A DNA stretch of 64,000 bases from Actinoallomurus sp963850195 (lineage in GTDB: Bacteria > Actinomycetota > Actinomycetes > Streptosporangiales > Streptosporangiaceae). The notes beneath the pieces are model-generated. The model saw only the letters and a list, made by a program, of their open reading frames with translations. It was not told where the DNA came from and made no database searches. Position numbers and translations under genes: made by a program. How positions within the stretch are numbered: the stretch's first letter is position 1; each line of letters starts with the position of its first letter. The stretch is from positions 930,001 through 994,000 of the forward strand of contig CAWKKD010000005.1 of the NCBI GenBank assembly GCA_963850195.1. The letters run 5' to 3'. Shown piece after piece: positions 9,378 to 17,284 of the stretch.

Positions 9378-11144
9378 TCAGCTGTATCCGTTGGCGTAAC
9401 TTCCGGTCGTGGCGCCGGGCGGCATCGTCCTCAGCTGGCCGGTGAGCTCGTCGATGAGTTTGCGGGCCTGGTCGGCGGCCGTACGGGCCTGATCGCGCTC
9501 GGACGACAGCGCGGACAGCGCGTCGCGCTGCTGCGTGACGGCCTCGGCGAGCTGGTCGACCCACTGCTCGCGTTCCTTGAGCCTGCCGGTGATCGCGTCG
9601 CGCTCGACGCCGGCCTGCCGCGCCGTCGAGAGGGCCTGGTCGCGCTCACGGACGGCGTCCTCGGCCCGGCGCTGCGCCTGGGCCAGCTCGGAGGTGAGCC
9701 GTGCCTGGGCCATCTCGGCGGCGTCGCGCGCGGACTCGGCCTTCTGGAGCTTCTCCAGCGCCCGGCGGCGCTCGCCGTCGAGGTCCTGGGTACGGCGGCG
9801 GGTGTCCTCGGCCTCCTGCGAGGCCGAGGCCATCGCGTGCTGGAGGCTCTGCGTGGTCGACTCGAGGTCGGTGGTCTTGCCGCGCAGGCTCTTGAGCTCG
9901 GAGTGCGTGACCTCCAGCGCCTGTGAGAGCTCGGCCGCGTGCTGGGAGAACCGGTCGCGCTCGACCTCGATGGCCTTGCGCGCGGTCTGCGCCTCTCCGG
10001 CGGAGCGATGCGCCTCGTCGCGGTCCTCGCTCATCTGGTCGCGCTCGGCCATCGCCTGCCGCGCCGCCGCCTCGGACTGGTCGGCCGCGGAACGTGCCTG
10101 GTCGCGCTCGCCGAGCGCCTGCCGCATCGTGGCCTCGGCCTGCTCGGCCTGGGCGCGCAGCCGGTCGGCCTCCTGCCAGGCGGCCGCGGAGTCGCGCTGC
10201 GCGGCCTCACGCTCGGCCATCATCTGGCGTACGGCGGCCTCGGCCTGCTCGACGCGCTGGTCGGCTTGTCTGGCCTGGGCGAGCGCCTGGTCGGTCTCCT
10301 GCCGGGCGCCGACCGTCTCGCGCTGTGCGTTGTCGCGCTCGCCGAGCGCCTGCCGCATCGCGGCCTCGGACTGCTCGGCCTGCGCGCGGGCCCGCAGGCC
10401 CTCCTGCCAGGCGGTGTTGGCCTCCTGCGTGGCCGACTCGCGCTCGGCGATCGCCTGGCGTACGGCGGACTCCGCCTGCTCGACGCGCTGACCCATCTCG
10501 TCGAGCTGGGCGCGTACGCGGTCGAGCTCCTGCTGCATCACCGCGACGTCCTGCTGCGCGGCCTCGCGCTCGGCCATGAGCTGGCGCGCGGTGGCCTCCG
10601 CCTGTTCCTTCTGCTGGCGGGTGGCCTGCGCCTCCTGGCGCATCGCGGCGGCGTCGCGCTGGGCGGCCTCGCGCTCGGTCATCAGCTGGCGTACGGCGGC
10701 CTCGGCCTGCTCCGCGCGGTGGTCGAGCTGGTCCAGCTGGGCGCGTGCGCGTTCGAGTTCCTGGAGGACGGACGCGGCGTCCTGCTTGGCCGACTCGCGC
10801 TCGGCCAGCATCTGCCGCGCGGTGGCCTGAGCCTGCTGCGCCTGGCCGCGGTGGCGGTCCACTTCCTGCCAGGCCGACGCGGCCTCGCGCTTGGTCGACT
10901 CGATCTCGGCCTGCACCGCCGCGACGCGCGCGGCGGCCTCCTGTTTGACCTCGGCGACCTTCTGCTCGCCCTGCGCCAGCGCATCGGCGAGCATGTCGGC
11001 CATCTGCCTCAGCCGGTCGACGACCTCGCCCGGCTGATCCGTGCCGCCGCCACCGAGGACCGGCGGGTGACCTTGCTTCGGCACCCACGACGACCCGGCA
11101 CCGTCTGCAGCGTAAGAACCGCCCGAACCGTTGAGATCGCTCAC
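9378..11144 (-). CDS. Long coiled-coil protein with 42/35-residue heptad repeats
   Basis: The function is unknown. The 588-residue protein has a flexible Gly-rich leader (residues 1-40), then an almost unbroken coiled coil rich in Ala, Glu, Gln and Arg from about 41 to 572, and a short tail rich in Gly, Thr, Ser and Tyr. No signal peptide or membrane segment is seen, so it is cytoplasmic. Residues 75-361 are built of units beginning with an RQ-x-x-x-ER motif at 110, 152, 187, 229, 264, 306, 341 and 362. The spacings 42, 35, 42, 35, 42, 35 and 21 are all multiples of seven. A cytoskeletal or polar-growth scaffold is possible, as for other actinobacterial coiled-coil proteins, but this is only inference. 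GTG at 11144 is the start; longer frames lack a ribosome site. It lies upstream of pyrG with a 114-bp gap. Confidence 0.85.
   Translation of the reverse strand: MSDLNGSGGSYAADGAGSSWVPKQGHPPVLGGGGTDQPGEVVDRLRQMADMLADALAQGEQKVAEVKQEAAARVAAVQAEIESTKREAASAWQEVDRHRGQAQQAQATARQMLAERESAKQDAASVLQELERARAQLDQLDHRAEQAEAAVRQLMTEREAAQRDAAAMRQEAQATRQQKEQAEATARQLMAEREAAQQDVAVMQQELDRVRAQLDEMGQRVEQAESAVRQAIAERESATQEANTAWQEGLRARAQAEQSEAAMRQALGERDNAQRETVGARQETDQALAQARQADQRVEQAEAAVRQMMAEREAAQRDSAAAWQEADRLRAQAEQAEATMRQALGERDQARSAADQSEAAARQAMAERDQMSEDRDEAHRSAGEAQTARKAIEVERDRFSQHAAELSQALEVTHSELKSLRGKTTDLESTTQSLQHAMASASQEAEDTRRRTQDLDGERRRALEKLQKAESARDAAEMAQARLTSELAQAQRRAEDAVRERDQALSTARQAGVERDAITGRLKEREQWVDQLAEAVTQQRDALSALSSERDQARTAADQARKLIDELTGQLRTMPPGATTGSYANGYS
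10062..10817 (-). repeat. Internal tandem repeats of the coiled-coil gene (alternating 126/105 bp)
   Basis: Direct repeats inside the coiled-coil gene encode residues 110-361. Units of 126 bp and 105 bp alternate three times and are followed by a 63-bp unit. A further 105-bp unit (residues 75-109) precedes them in more diverged form. Every unit length is a multiple of 21 bp, one heptad. Confidence 0.85.
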
Positions 11145-11330
11145 ATAGGGAACTCTAAGGGCGTCTTGCCAGGCTGTCTGCCATGTCCAGGAAGGTGTGG
11201 CGAATCCCTCGCGCTGTCCGCGAGCCGCGCCCGGTCTCCGAAGGCGCCTGTGAGCTGGCCTTACGTGCGCGTCGTCGCTACGCGACCACCCTTCGGAAAC
11301 CCGATACCGGCGATGGGACAATACCCGGTC

Positions 11331-12290
11331 ATGAGGACGTTGTATCCACCGATCGAGACGCACGATTCCGGACTTCTGGCCGTTGACGCCGAAAACCGGA
11401 TCCACTGGGAGGTCTGCGGAAATCCGGCGGGCAAGCCCGTCGTGATGCTGCACGGAGGGCCGGGCGGCGGGTGCACGCCGGAGCACCGGCGGCAGTTCGA
11501 TCCGGAGGCGTACCGCATCGTGCTGTTCGACCAGCGCAACTGCGGGCGCAGCCTGCCGCCCGCGAGCGACCCCGACGTCTCGCTGGCCGAGAACACCACC
11601 TGGAACCTCGTCGCCGACATGGAGCTACTGCGCGAACATCTCGGCATCGACCGTTGGCAGGTGTTCGGCGGCTCGTGGGGCAGCGCGCTCGCCCTCGCGT
11701 ACGCGCAGAAGCATCCGGAGCGGGTGACCGAGCTCGTGCTGCGCGGGGTGTTCACGCTGCGGCCGTTCGAGCTGTACTGGTTCTACCAGGAAGGCGCCTC
11801 GCTGGTCTTTCCCGACCTGTGGGAGGAGTTCGTCGCGCCGATCCCCGAGGGGGAACGCGACGACCTCATCGCAGCGTTCCACTCGCGGCTGAACGACCCG
11901 GACCCTGCCGTACGCCTGCCGGCGGCCAAGGCCTGGAGCGTCTGGGAGGGCTCGACGATCCGGTTGCTTCCCGACCCGGAGCTCATCGATGAGCACGAGG
12001 ACGACGACTACGCGATGACCTTCGCACGCATCGAGAATCACTACTTCCTCAATGGCGGGTTCTTCGAGGACGACCAGCTCATCCGCGACGTCGACCGGAT
12101 CCGGCACATACCGTGCGTGATCGTGCAGGGCCGCTACGACATGTGCACGCCGGCGGCGACGGCGTGGGACCTGCACCGGGCCTGGCCGGAGGCGGAGTTC
12201 CACCTCGTACCCGATGCCGGGCACGCGTACGCGGAGCCGGGCATCCTGCACCACCTCATCGAGGCGACCGACCGCTTCGCCCGGCCCTAA
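11331..12290 (+). CDS. pip: Proline iminopeptidase
   Basis: This alpha/beta-hydrolase of peptidase family S33 removes N-terminal proline from peptides. It has 319 residues, typical for the family. The oxyanion-hole motif HGGPGGGC starts at residue 41, the nucleophile elbow GGSWGS places Ser115, and the acid and base lie in GRYDMCTP and DAGHAY near the C-terminus. The ATG at 11331 is used; an in-frame ATG six codons upstream (11313) is possible. It is divergent from the coiled-coil gene across a 186-bp gap. The TAA stop codon abuts the left end of a MITE-like palindromic element. Confidence 0.95.
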   Translation: MRTLYPPIETHDSGLLAVDAENRIHWEVCGNPAGKPVVMLHGGPGGGCTPEHRRQFDPEAYRIVLFDQRNCGRSLPPASDPDVSLAENTTWNLVADMELLREHLGIDRWQVFGGSWGSALALAYAQKHPERVTELVLRGVFTLRPFELYWFYQEGASLVFPDLWEEFVAPIPEGERDDLIAAFHSRLNDPDPAVRLPAAKAWSVWEGSTIRLLPDPELIDEHEDDDYAMTFARIENHYFLNGGFFEDDQLIRDVDRIRHIPCVIVQGRYDMCTPAATAWDLHRAWPEAEFHLVPDAGHAYAEPGILHHLIEATDRFARP

Positions 12291-12452
12291 GAGATTGTTG
12301 GGGAGCCCTCGTCCGTCGCGAGCGGCGGGCCAGGGGGCGCGTCGCAAGGCGGAGGAGGGAGTCGGCCTGGTGTCGGCCGGCGACCGACGACAACGCGGCG
12401 AGGCGGCGCCTGGATGCCGCGCAGCAGGGCATGGGGCTCCCCAACAGTCTCT
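12290..12452 (+). mobile_element. MITE-like palindromic element, long form (copy A)
   Basis: A 163-bp non-coding element bounded by 18-bp terminal inverted repeats: AGAGATTGTTGGGGAGCC at 12290-12307 and GGCTCCCCAACAGTCTCT at 12435-12452, with one G-T mismatch. The trinucleotide TAA stands on both sides of the GAGA...TCTC core, as expected for a 3-bp TNA target duplication. The left TAA is the stop codon of pip. Relative to the short copies it has about 87 extra bp in the middle. No transposase is present. Strand is nominal. Confidence 0.75.
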
Positions 12453-12596
12453 AAGGGCGCCCGGCGACGCCTCGTATTCGCTTGACTCCGCCCCGCGCCG
12501 GCGTAAGGCTCCCGTCCCGTGGCCCGCGCCACGGGCCGCCAGTCCCGCGCCGGGGCGCCGCCGTGCTCGGGCGCACGGCCCGCGACGAGGAGTCCC

Positions 12597-12662
12597 ATGA
12601 GGCACGCCCGGCCCATCCTCGAGATCCTCTGCCACGCCCCGGAAAGGGAGCCGGTGTCATGA
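12597..12662 (+). CDS. Small 21-residue ORF translationally coupled to next gene
   Basis: A short open frame, MRHARPILEILCHAPEREPV plus Ser, has a strong ribosome site GAGGAG six bases before its ATG and ends in an ATGA overlap with the start of the following gene. This is the layout of a translated leader that couples or controls the next gene. No known leader-peptide family is recognised, and the peptide has no run of a single regulatory amino acid. A protein-level role is unproven. Confidence 0.4.
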   Translation: MRHARPILEILCHAPEREPVS

Positions 12663-13596
12663 CCTCCGCCGAAGAACTGTTCCGCACGCGGTGGCGCGGG
12701 CAGTCCGGCCGGCTCGAGGTCTGGTACACGACGATCACCGACCCGGCCACCGGCACGGGCGTGTGGATGCACCACGAGCTGGTCGCGCCGGCCGACGGCG
12801 GAGAGCCGCGTGCCCACGGCTGGGCCGCGCTGTTCCCGCCGGGCGAGGCACCGCTGTTCGGACGGCACGGCCCGGACGTGTGGATGCCGTCCTCGGGGTA
12901 CCGCTGCGCGAGCGCGGAGGTGACCCCCCGGAGCCTGAGCGGCGGGGCCGGCGAGCTGACGTGGGACCTGGCCTCACGCGGAGGCGGCGAACCTCTCTAC
13001 ACCTTCCCCCGCTGGGCCTGGCGCAGGGAGCTGCTCCCCTCCGCGCAGATCGTGCCCGTGCCGGGCGCCGTCTTCGACGGCACGGTCCGGTACGGCGACC
13101 GGGTCCTCGAGCTGGTGGGCGCGCCGGGTGCCACGGCGCGCATCTACGGGCACGGCAACGGCGAGCGCTGGGCGTGGCTGCACGCCGACCTCGGCGGCGG
13201 CGACGTCTGCGAGGTCGTCGCGGCGGTGCCGGCACGGCGGGTCCTACGGCGCCTGCCGCCGACCCCCTCGTACGCCTGCGCGTCGCCGGCGTCGAGTGGC
13301 CGTCCCGCGACCCGCTGCTGGCCGCGCTCGGGATGCGCGCGAAGATCGGCCTCACCTCGTGGACGGTGCGCGGGCGTGTCGGCGACCGCATGATCGGCAT
13401 CAGGGTGACGTTGCCGGCGGGCGAGACGCTCTCGGTCGACTACGACGATCCCGACGGGCGGAGCCCGATCTGCCACAACAGCGAGCGCGCCGACGTCGAG
13501 ATCACCCTCGCGCGGCGCGCGGGCGGCGGGTGGGAGCGCGAACGCCGGTGGCGGCTCGAGGGCACCGCGCACGCCGAGGTCGGCCTGCGCCTCTGA
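12659..13596 (+). pseudogene. Conserved hypothetical protein, frameshifted at a C run
   Basis: A gene of about 312 codons whose reading frame breaks near 13263. The first part (residues 1 to about 202, starting MTSAEELFRTRWRGQSGRLE) and the second part (PLVRLRVAGVEWPS to the end at 13596) lie in different frames. Restoring one C in the C5 run at 13263-13267 joins them as RRLPPTPLVRLRVAGVEWPS with no other change. Either the copy is a recent pseudogene or the sequence has a homopolymer error. The product is beta-rich and soluble with no signal peptide; a lipocalin/AttH or carotenoid-hydratase-like fold is possible but not shown. The ATG overlaps the stop of the 21-codon ORF. Confidence 0.7.
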
Positions 13597-13614
13597 CGGG
13601 TGCGGTGGCGCATT

Positions 13615-13629
13615 CCGAATCCGATTCGG
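13615..13629. promoter_or_regulatory. Palindromic operator candidate upstream of acyl-CoA operon
   Basis: A perfect 7-bp inverted repeat with a single central base, CCGAATC-C-GATTCGG, lies 45 bp before the start of the thiolase-fold gene. It sits where the promoter should be, with TAACGT just after it as a possible -10. Its size and symmetry fit a TetR-type repressor site. No candidate repressor gene lies beside it. Confidence 0.5.
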
Positions 13630-13673
13630 TAACGTGAGGGTGAACCCGATCCGGACCGCGTGGGGGTGGACTC

Positions 13674-14837
13674 TTGACCGATACGGCGATCGCGGGCCTG
13701 GGCATGACCGAGCTCGGCAAGGTCTACGGCCGCAGCCCGCGCCGCCTCGCCGCGGACGCCGTGCGCGGCGCGGCGGCCGACGCGGGGCTCGCCCTGGGCG
13801 ACCTCGACGGCCTGATCGTCTCGTGCGGCCTGTCCGGCTCCCCCGGCATCGAGCTGGCCGACACGCTGGGCCTGCGCGACCTGCGGCTGCTCACCCAGAT
13901 GAACTCCTTCGGCGCGACCGCGGGCGCGATGGTCTCGTACGCCTCCTCGATGATCCAGAGCGGTACGGCGTCCGTGGTGGCCTGCGTGTTCTCCGACGCG
14001 CCGCTACGGCCCGAGCGCTCGTCGGGCTCGGCGTACCACCGTGACGCGGCCGAGTGGCACGGTCTCGGCGGGCTCAACGCCGCGCTGGGGTTCCGCAGCG
14101 TCAACGCCTACTACGCGCTGGCCGCGCGCCGGCACATGGAGCGGTACGGCACGACCAGCGAGCAGCTCGGCGCGATCGCGGTCTCCAACCGGCGGTGGGC
14201 GGCCGGCAACCCCCTCGCCCAGATGCGCGACCCGATCTCGGTGGAGGACCACCAGCGGTCCCGCTGGGTCGTCGAGCCCCTGCACCTCCTGGACTGCTGC
14301 CTCGTCTCCAACGGCGGCATCGCGGTGATCGTGACCAGTGCCGAACGCGCCGCCGGCCTCGCGCGGCCCCCGGTCCACATCTGGGGCTGGGGCCAGGGAC
14401 ATCCCGGGCACCGGATGGCGCGCGGCAGCGACTTCGGGCTGAGCACCGGCGCGACGATCTCCGGGCCGGCCGCGGCGAAGATGGCCGGGGTCACCATGGA
14501 CGAGATCACCATGTGCCAGATCTATGACTGCTACACGTACACGACGCTCGTCTCCCTCGAGGACTACGGCTTCTGCGCCAAGGGCGAGGGCGGGGCATTC
14601 GCCGCGAGCGGCGCGCTGGCGCCCGGTGGCGCGCTGCCCACGAACACCGGCGGCGGGCAGCTGTCGGCGTACTACATGTGGGGCATGACCCCGCTGTCGG
14701 AAGCCGTGATCCAGGCGCGCGGGCAGGGCGGCGAACGCCAGGTCGAACGCAACGACCTGATCCTCGTCAGCGGCAACGGCGGCATTCTGGACCACCACTC
14801 GACGCTGATCGTCGGCCCGCACCCGAGGGGACGCTGA
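13674..14837 (+). CDS. Thiolase-fold protein, Ltp2-like lipid-transfer/aldolase type
   Basis: This is a member of the thiolase superfamily lipid-transfer group, 387 residues. It lacks the nucleophilic Cys expected in the first active-site loop (QMNSFGATAGAMV, residues 75-87) and lacks the usual C-terminal GHPxGA His loop, having SAYYMWGMTPLSEA instead. Tyrosines are present at the places where Ltp2 steroid side-chain aldolases use them (DCYTYTT near 287-289 and AYYM near 333-334). It is therefore more likely a retro-aldolase acting on an acyl-CoA than a beta-ketothiolase. Its partner is the DUF35 protein encoded next, with TGATG stop/start overlap. The TTG start at 13674 has GGTGGA upstream. 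Confidence 0.82.
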   Translation: MTDTAIAGLGMTELGKVYGRSPRRLAADAVRGAAADAGLALGDLDGLIVSCGLSGSPGIELADTLGLRDLRLLTQMNSFGATAGAMVSYASSMIQSGTASVVACVFSDAPLRPERSSGSAYHRDAAEWHGLGGLNAALGFRSVNAYYALAARRHMERYGTTSEQLGAIAVSNRRWAAGNPLAQMRDPISVEDHQRSRWVVEPLHLLDCCLVSNGGIAVIVTSAERAAGLARPPVHIWGWGQGHPGHRMARGSDFGLSTGATISGPAAAKMAGVTMDEITMCQIYDCYTYTTLVSLEDYGFCAKGEGGAFAASGALAPGGALPTNTGGGQLSAYYMWGMTPLSEAVIQARGQGGERQVERNDLILVSGNGGILDHHSTLIVGPHPRGR

Positions 14838-15229
14838 TGTCCGGCGAGACTCACGGCATCGGCGCGATCCGGCGCGACGGCCGTACCGACGCCTTCTTCG
14901 ACGGCGCGGCCGAGGACCGGCTGATGATCCGGCGCTGCGCGGCCTGCGGCCGCTGGTACGCCCCGAACGCCGACGGCTGCGCCGAATGCGGCTTCGAGGA
15001 GCTCTCCTGGGCCGAGGCGAGCGGAGAGGCGCGCCTGGTCTCCTGGGCCGTCGCCCACTCGCGTACGGCCGAACCCGCCCCGCTGGCCCTGGTCGAGCTT
15101 GCCGAGGGGCCCTGGATGTACGGACGGCTCGACGCGGTGGCCACGCCGCGCGAAGGGCTGCCGCTGCGTGCGCGCTTCGTCCATCCGGACGACGGCGAGA
15201 GTTATCCCGTGTTCAAGGAGCGCCCATGA
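14837..15229 (+). CDS. DUF35 zinc-ribbon/OB-fold protein
   Basis: This 130-residue protein has a rubredoxin-like zinc ribbon with two Cys pairs (RRCAACGRWY and DGCAECGFEEL, residues about 33-55) followed by an OB fold. DUF35 proteins bind acyl-CoA and form complexes with thiolase-fold partners such as Ltp2, stabilising them and channelling substrate. The stop/start overlaps on both sides (TGATG upstream, ATGA downstream) tie it tightly to the thiolase-fold gene and the flavin oxidoreductase gene. Confidence 0.9.
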   Translation: MSGETHGIGAIRRDGRTDAFFDGAAEDRLMIRRCAACGRWYAPNADGCAECGFEELSWAEASGEARLVSWAVAHSRTAEPAPLALVELAEGPWMYGRLDAVATPREGLPLRARFVHPDDGESYPVFKERP

Positions 15230-16386
15230 GGACCGAGGTCTGCGAGACGTTCGGGATCGAGTTCCCCCTGTTCGCCTTCAGCCACTGCCGCGACGTCGTG
15301 GCCGCGGTGACCAACGCAGGCGGGTTCGGCGTGCTGGGCGCCGTCGCGTACACGCCAGAGCGCCTCGAGGAGGAGCTGCGCTGGATCGACGAACACGTGG
15401 GCGGCCGCCCGTACGGCGTCGACGTCCTCGTCCCCGGCAAGATCGCCGAGGAGGCGGAGGCACCCGGCGGGCTCGACACGCTGCTGAACGCGGTCCCGCC
15501 CGAGCACTGGGCGTTCCTCGCCGAGCTGTTCGAGCGGCACGGGGTGCCCGCGCCCGACCTGAACGCGCGCGACCCGCGCGCCAGGGGAGCGGGCCGCCAG
15601 GTCACCAAGGAGGGTGCCGGCGAGCTGATCGACGTGGCGCTGAAGCACCCGATCCGGCTCATCGCCAGCGCGCTCGGCCCGCCCCCGCCGGTGATGGTGG
15701 AGCGTGCGCGCGCGGCGGGCGTACCGGTCGCGGCGCTCGTGGGCACCGTGGAGCACGCGCGGCGCCAGGTGGAGGCCGGCGTCGACCTGATCGTGGCGCA
15801 GGGCGGCGAGGCCGGCGGCCACACCGGCGAGATCTCCACGATGGTCCTCGTACCGGAGGTCGTGGACGCGCTGGCCGCGCTGGCGCGTGAACGCGGCGAG
15901 CGCCCGCTGCCCGTCCTGGCCGCGGGCGGGATCGCCGACGGCCGCCAGATGGCGGCGGCGATGGCTCTCGGCGCGTCCGGCGTGTGGTGCGGCTCGGTCT
16001 GGCTGACCACCGAGGAGGCCGAGACCCTGCCGTCGGTGAAGGCGAAGATGCTCGCGGCCTCGTCGTCGGACACGGTCCGGTCCCGTTCGCGTACGGGCAA
16101 GCCCGCGCGGCAGCTCCGGTCGGCCTGGACCGACGCGTGGGACGCGGCCGACAGCCCCGGGCCCCTGCCGATGCCGCTCCAGATGATCGTCGCCGAGGGC
16201 GCGATGGGGCCCATCGGCAAGGCCGCCGAGGCGGGCAACGAGGGCGCGCGGCAGCTCGTCAACTACTTCGTCGGCCAGGTCGTCGGGCAGCTCAACGCCG
16301 TGAAGCCCGCGCGCGAGGTCGTCTACGACATGATCGAGGAGTTCGCCGGGGCGCTGGAGCGGCTCAACGCCATCACGGCCGACTGA
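15226..16386 (+). CDS. Nitronate monooxygenase-family flavin oxidoreductase
   Basis: This is a TIM-barrel FMN enzyme of the nitronate monooxygenase/2-nitropropane dioxygenase family, 386 residues. Visible family marks are the N-terminal Gly-rich segment NAGGFGVLGAVAYTPE, AQGGEAGGHTGE near the catalytic His, and LAAGGIADGRQMAAAMALGASGVWCGSVW (written here as family segments) for phosphate binding of FMN. In acyl-CoA degradation clusters, related enzymes such as IpdC act as flavin reductases on CoA thioesters, which suits this operon better than nitronate removal. It overlaps the DUF35 gene by 4 bp. Confidence 0.87.
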   Translation: MRTEVCETFGIEFPLFAFSHCRDVVAAVTNAGGFGVLGAVAYTPERLEEELRWIDEHVGGRPYGVDVLVPGKIAEEAEAPGGLDTLLNAVPPEHWAFLAELFERHGVPAPDLNARDPRARGAGRQVTKEGAGELIDVALKHPIRLIASALGPPPPVMVERARAAGVPVAALVGTVEHARRQVEAGVDLIVAQGGEAGGHTGEISTMVLVPEVVDALAALARERGERPLPVLAAGGIADGRQMAAAMALGASGVWCGSVWLTTEEAETLPSVKAKMLAASSSDTVRSRSRTGKPARQLRSAWTDAWDAADSPGPLPMPLQMIVAEGAMGPIGKAAEAGNEGARQLVNYFVGQVVGQLNAVKPAREVVYDMIEEFAGALERLNAITAD

Positions 16387-16417
16387 CGTCCGTGGCGGTA
16401 CGCGTTACCGTGCGGGT

Positions 16418-17188
16418 ATGGGAACCGACGAAGTTCTGGTCGAGGCCGACGGGCCGTTCCGTGTCATCACGATGAACCGGCCGCGGCGCCGCAACGCGTT
16501 GTCGGTCGGGCACATGCGCGCGCTGACCGAGGCGTTCCGTGAGGTGGGAGAGACGGACGCGACGGGGATCGTGCTGGCCGGCAACGGCCCCGCGTTCTGC
16601 GCGGGACACGACTTCGCCGACCTGGCCGGCGCGGACCTCGCCACGGCACGCGAGCTGCTGCTCACCAGCCGCGAGCTGATGGAGACCATCCACGACGTGC
16701 CCCAGGTCGTGATCGCCCGCGTGCACGGGCTGGCCACCGCGGCCGGCTGCCAGCTCGTGGCGACCTGCGACCTGGCGGTCGCCTCGTGGAACGCGGAGTT
16801 CTCCGCGCCCGGCGGCAAGGGCGGCTGGTTCTGCCACACGCCGATGGTGCCGATCGCCCGCAACGTCGGGCGCAAGCGCGCGATGGAGCTGGCGCTCACG
16901 GGCGACACGATCGACGCCGAGACCGCGCTGGACTGGGGGCTGCTCAACCGCGCCGTACCGGCCGAGGAGCTGGAGAAGGCGACGCGCGAGCTGCTCGAGC
17001 GCGCGACCCGCGGCAGCCGCCGCAGCAAGGCGCTCGGCAAGCGGGCGATGTACGCGCAGCTCGACCGCCCCGAGGCGGACGCGTACACGTACGCGATCGA
17101 GGTGATGGCAGCCACCAGCCAGACGCCGGAGGCGCAGGAGGGCATGCGCTCGTTCATGGAGAAGCGCCGCCCGGAGTGGCCCGCCTGA
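16418..17188 (+). CDS. Enoyl-CoA hydratase/isomerase family protein
   Basis: A crotonase-fold enzyme of 256 residues that hydrates or isomerises an enoyl-CoA. The oxyanion-hole segments are visible as GNGPAFCAGHDFADL (near residue 50) and HGLATAAGCQLVATCDLAVAS (family segment near residue 105), followed by APGGKGGWFCHTP, where the catalytic acidic residue of standard hydratases is not evident. That pattern resembles the ECHDC3-like subgroup. It lies 31 bp after the flavin oxidoreductase and completes a four-gene acyl-CoA operon. The substrate is unknown; a branched or ring-derived acyl chain is an inference from the Ltp2-like neighbour. Confidence 0.88.
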   Translation: MGTDEVLVEADGPFRVITMNRPRRRNALSVGHMRALTEAFREVGETDATGIVLAGNGPAFCAGHDFADLAGADLATARELLLTSRELMETIHDVPQVVIARVHGLATAAGCQLVATCDLAVASWNAEFSAPGGKGGWFCHTPMVPIARNVGRKRAMELALTGDTIDAETALDWGLLNRAVPAEELEKATRELLERATRGSRRSKALGKRAMYAQLDRPEADAYTYAIEVMAATSQTPEAQEGMRSFMEKRRPEWPA

Positions 17189-17284
17189 CGACGCACATGT
17201 ATCCCATCAAGGCGTGAATTAATACGATCTGCGAAGTACGCTGCACCCACGGGACCTGATCGGATCCAACTCCGGGGGTGAGGC

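Noticed and set aside
12290..12452. The palindromic element as a simple intrinsic terminator
   Set aside because: There is no T run after the right arm, the loop is over 120 bases, and further copies with shared interiors exist. A termination role is still possible but does not explain the family.
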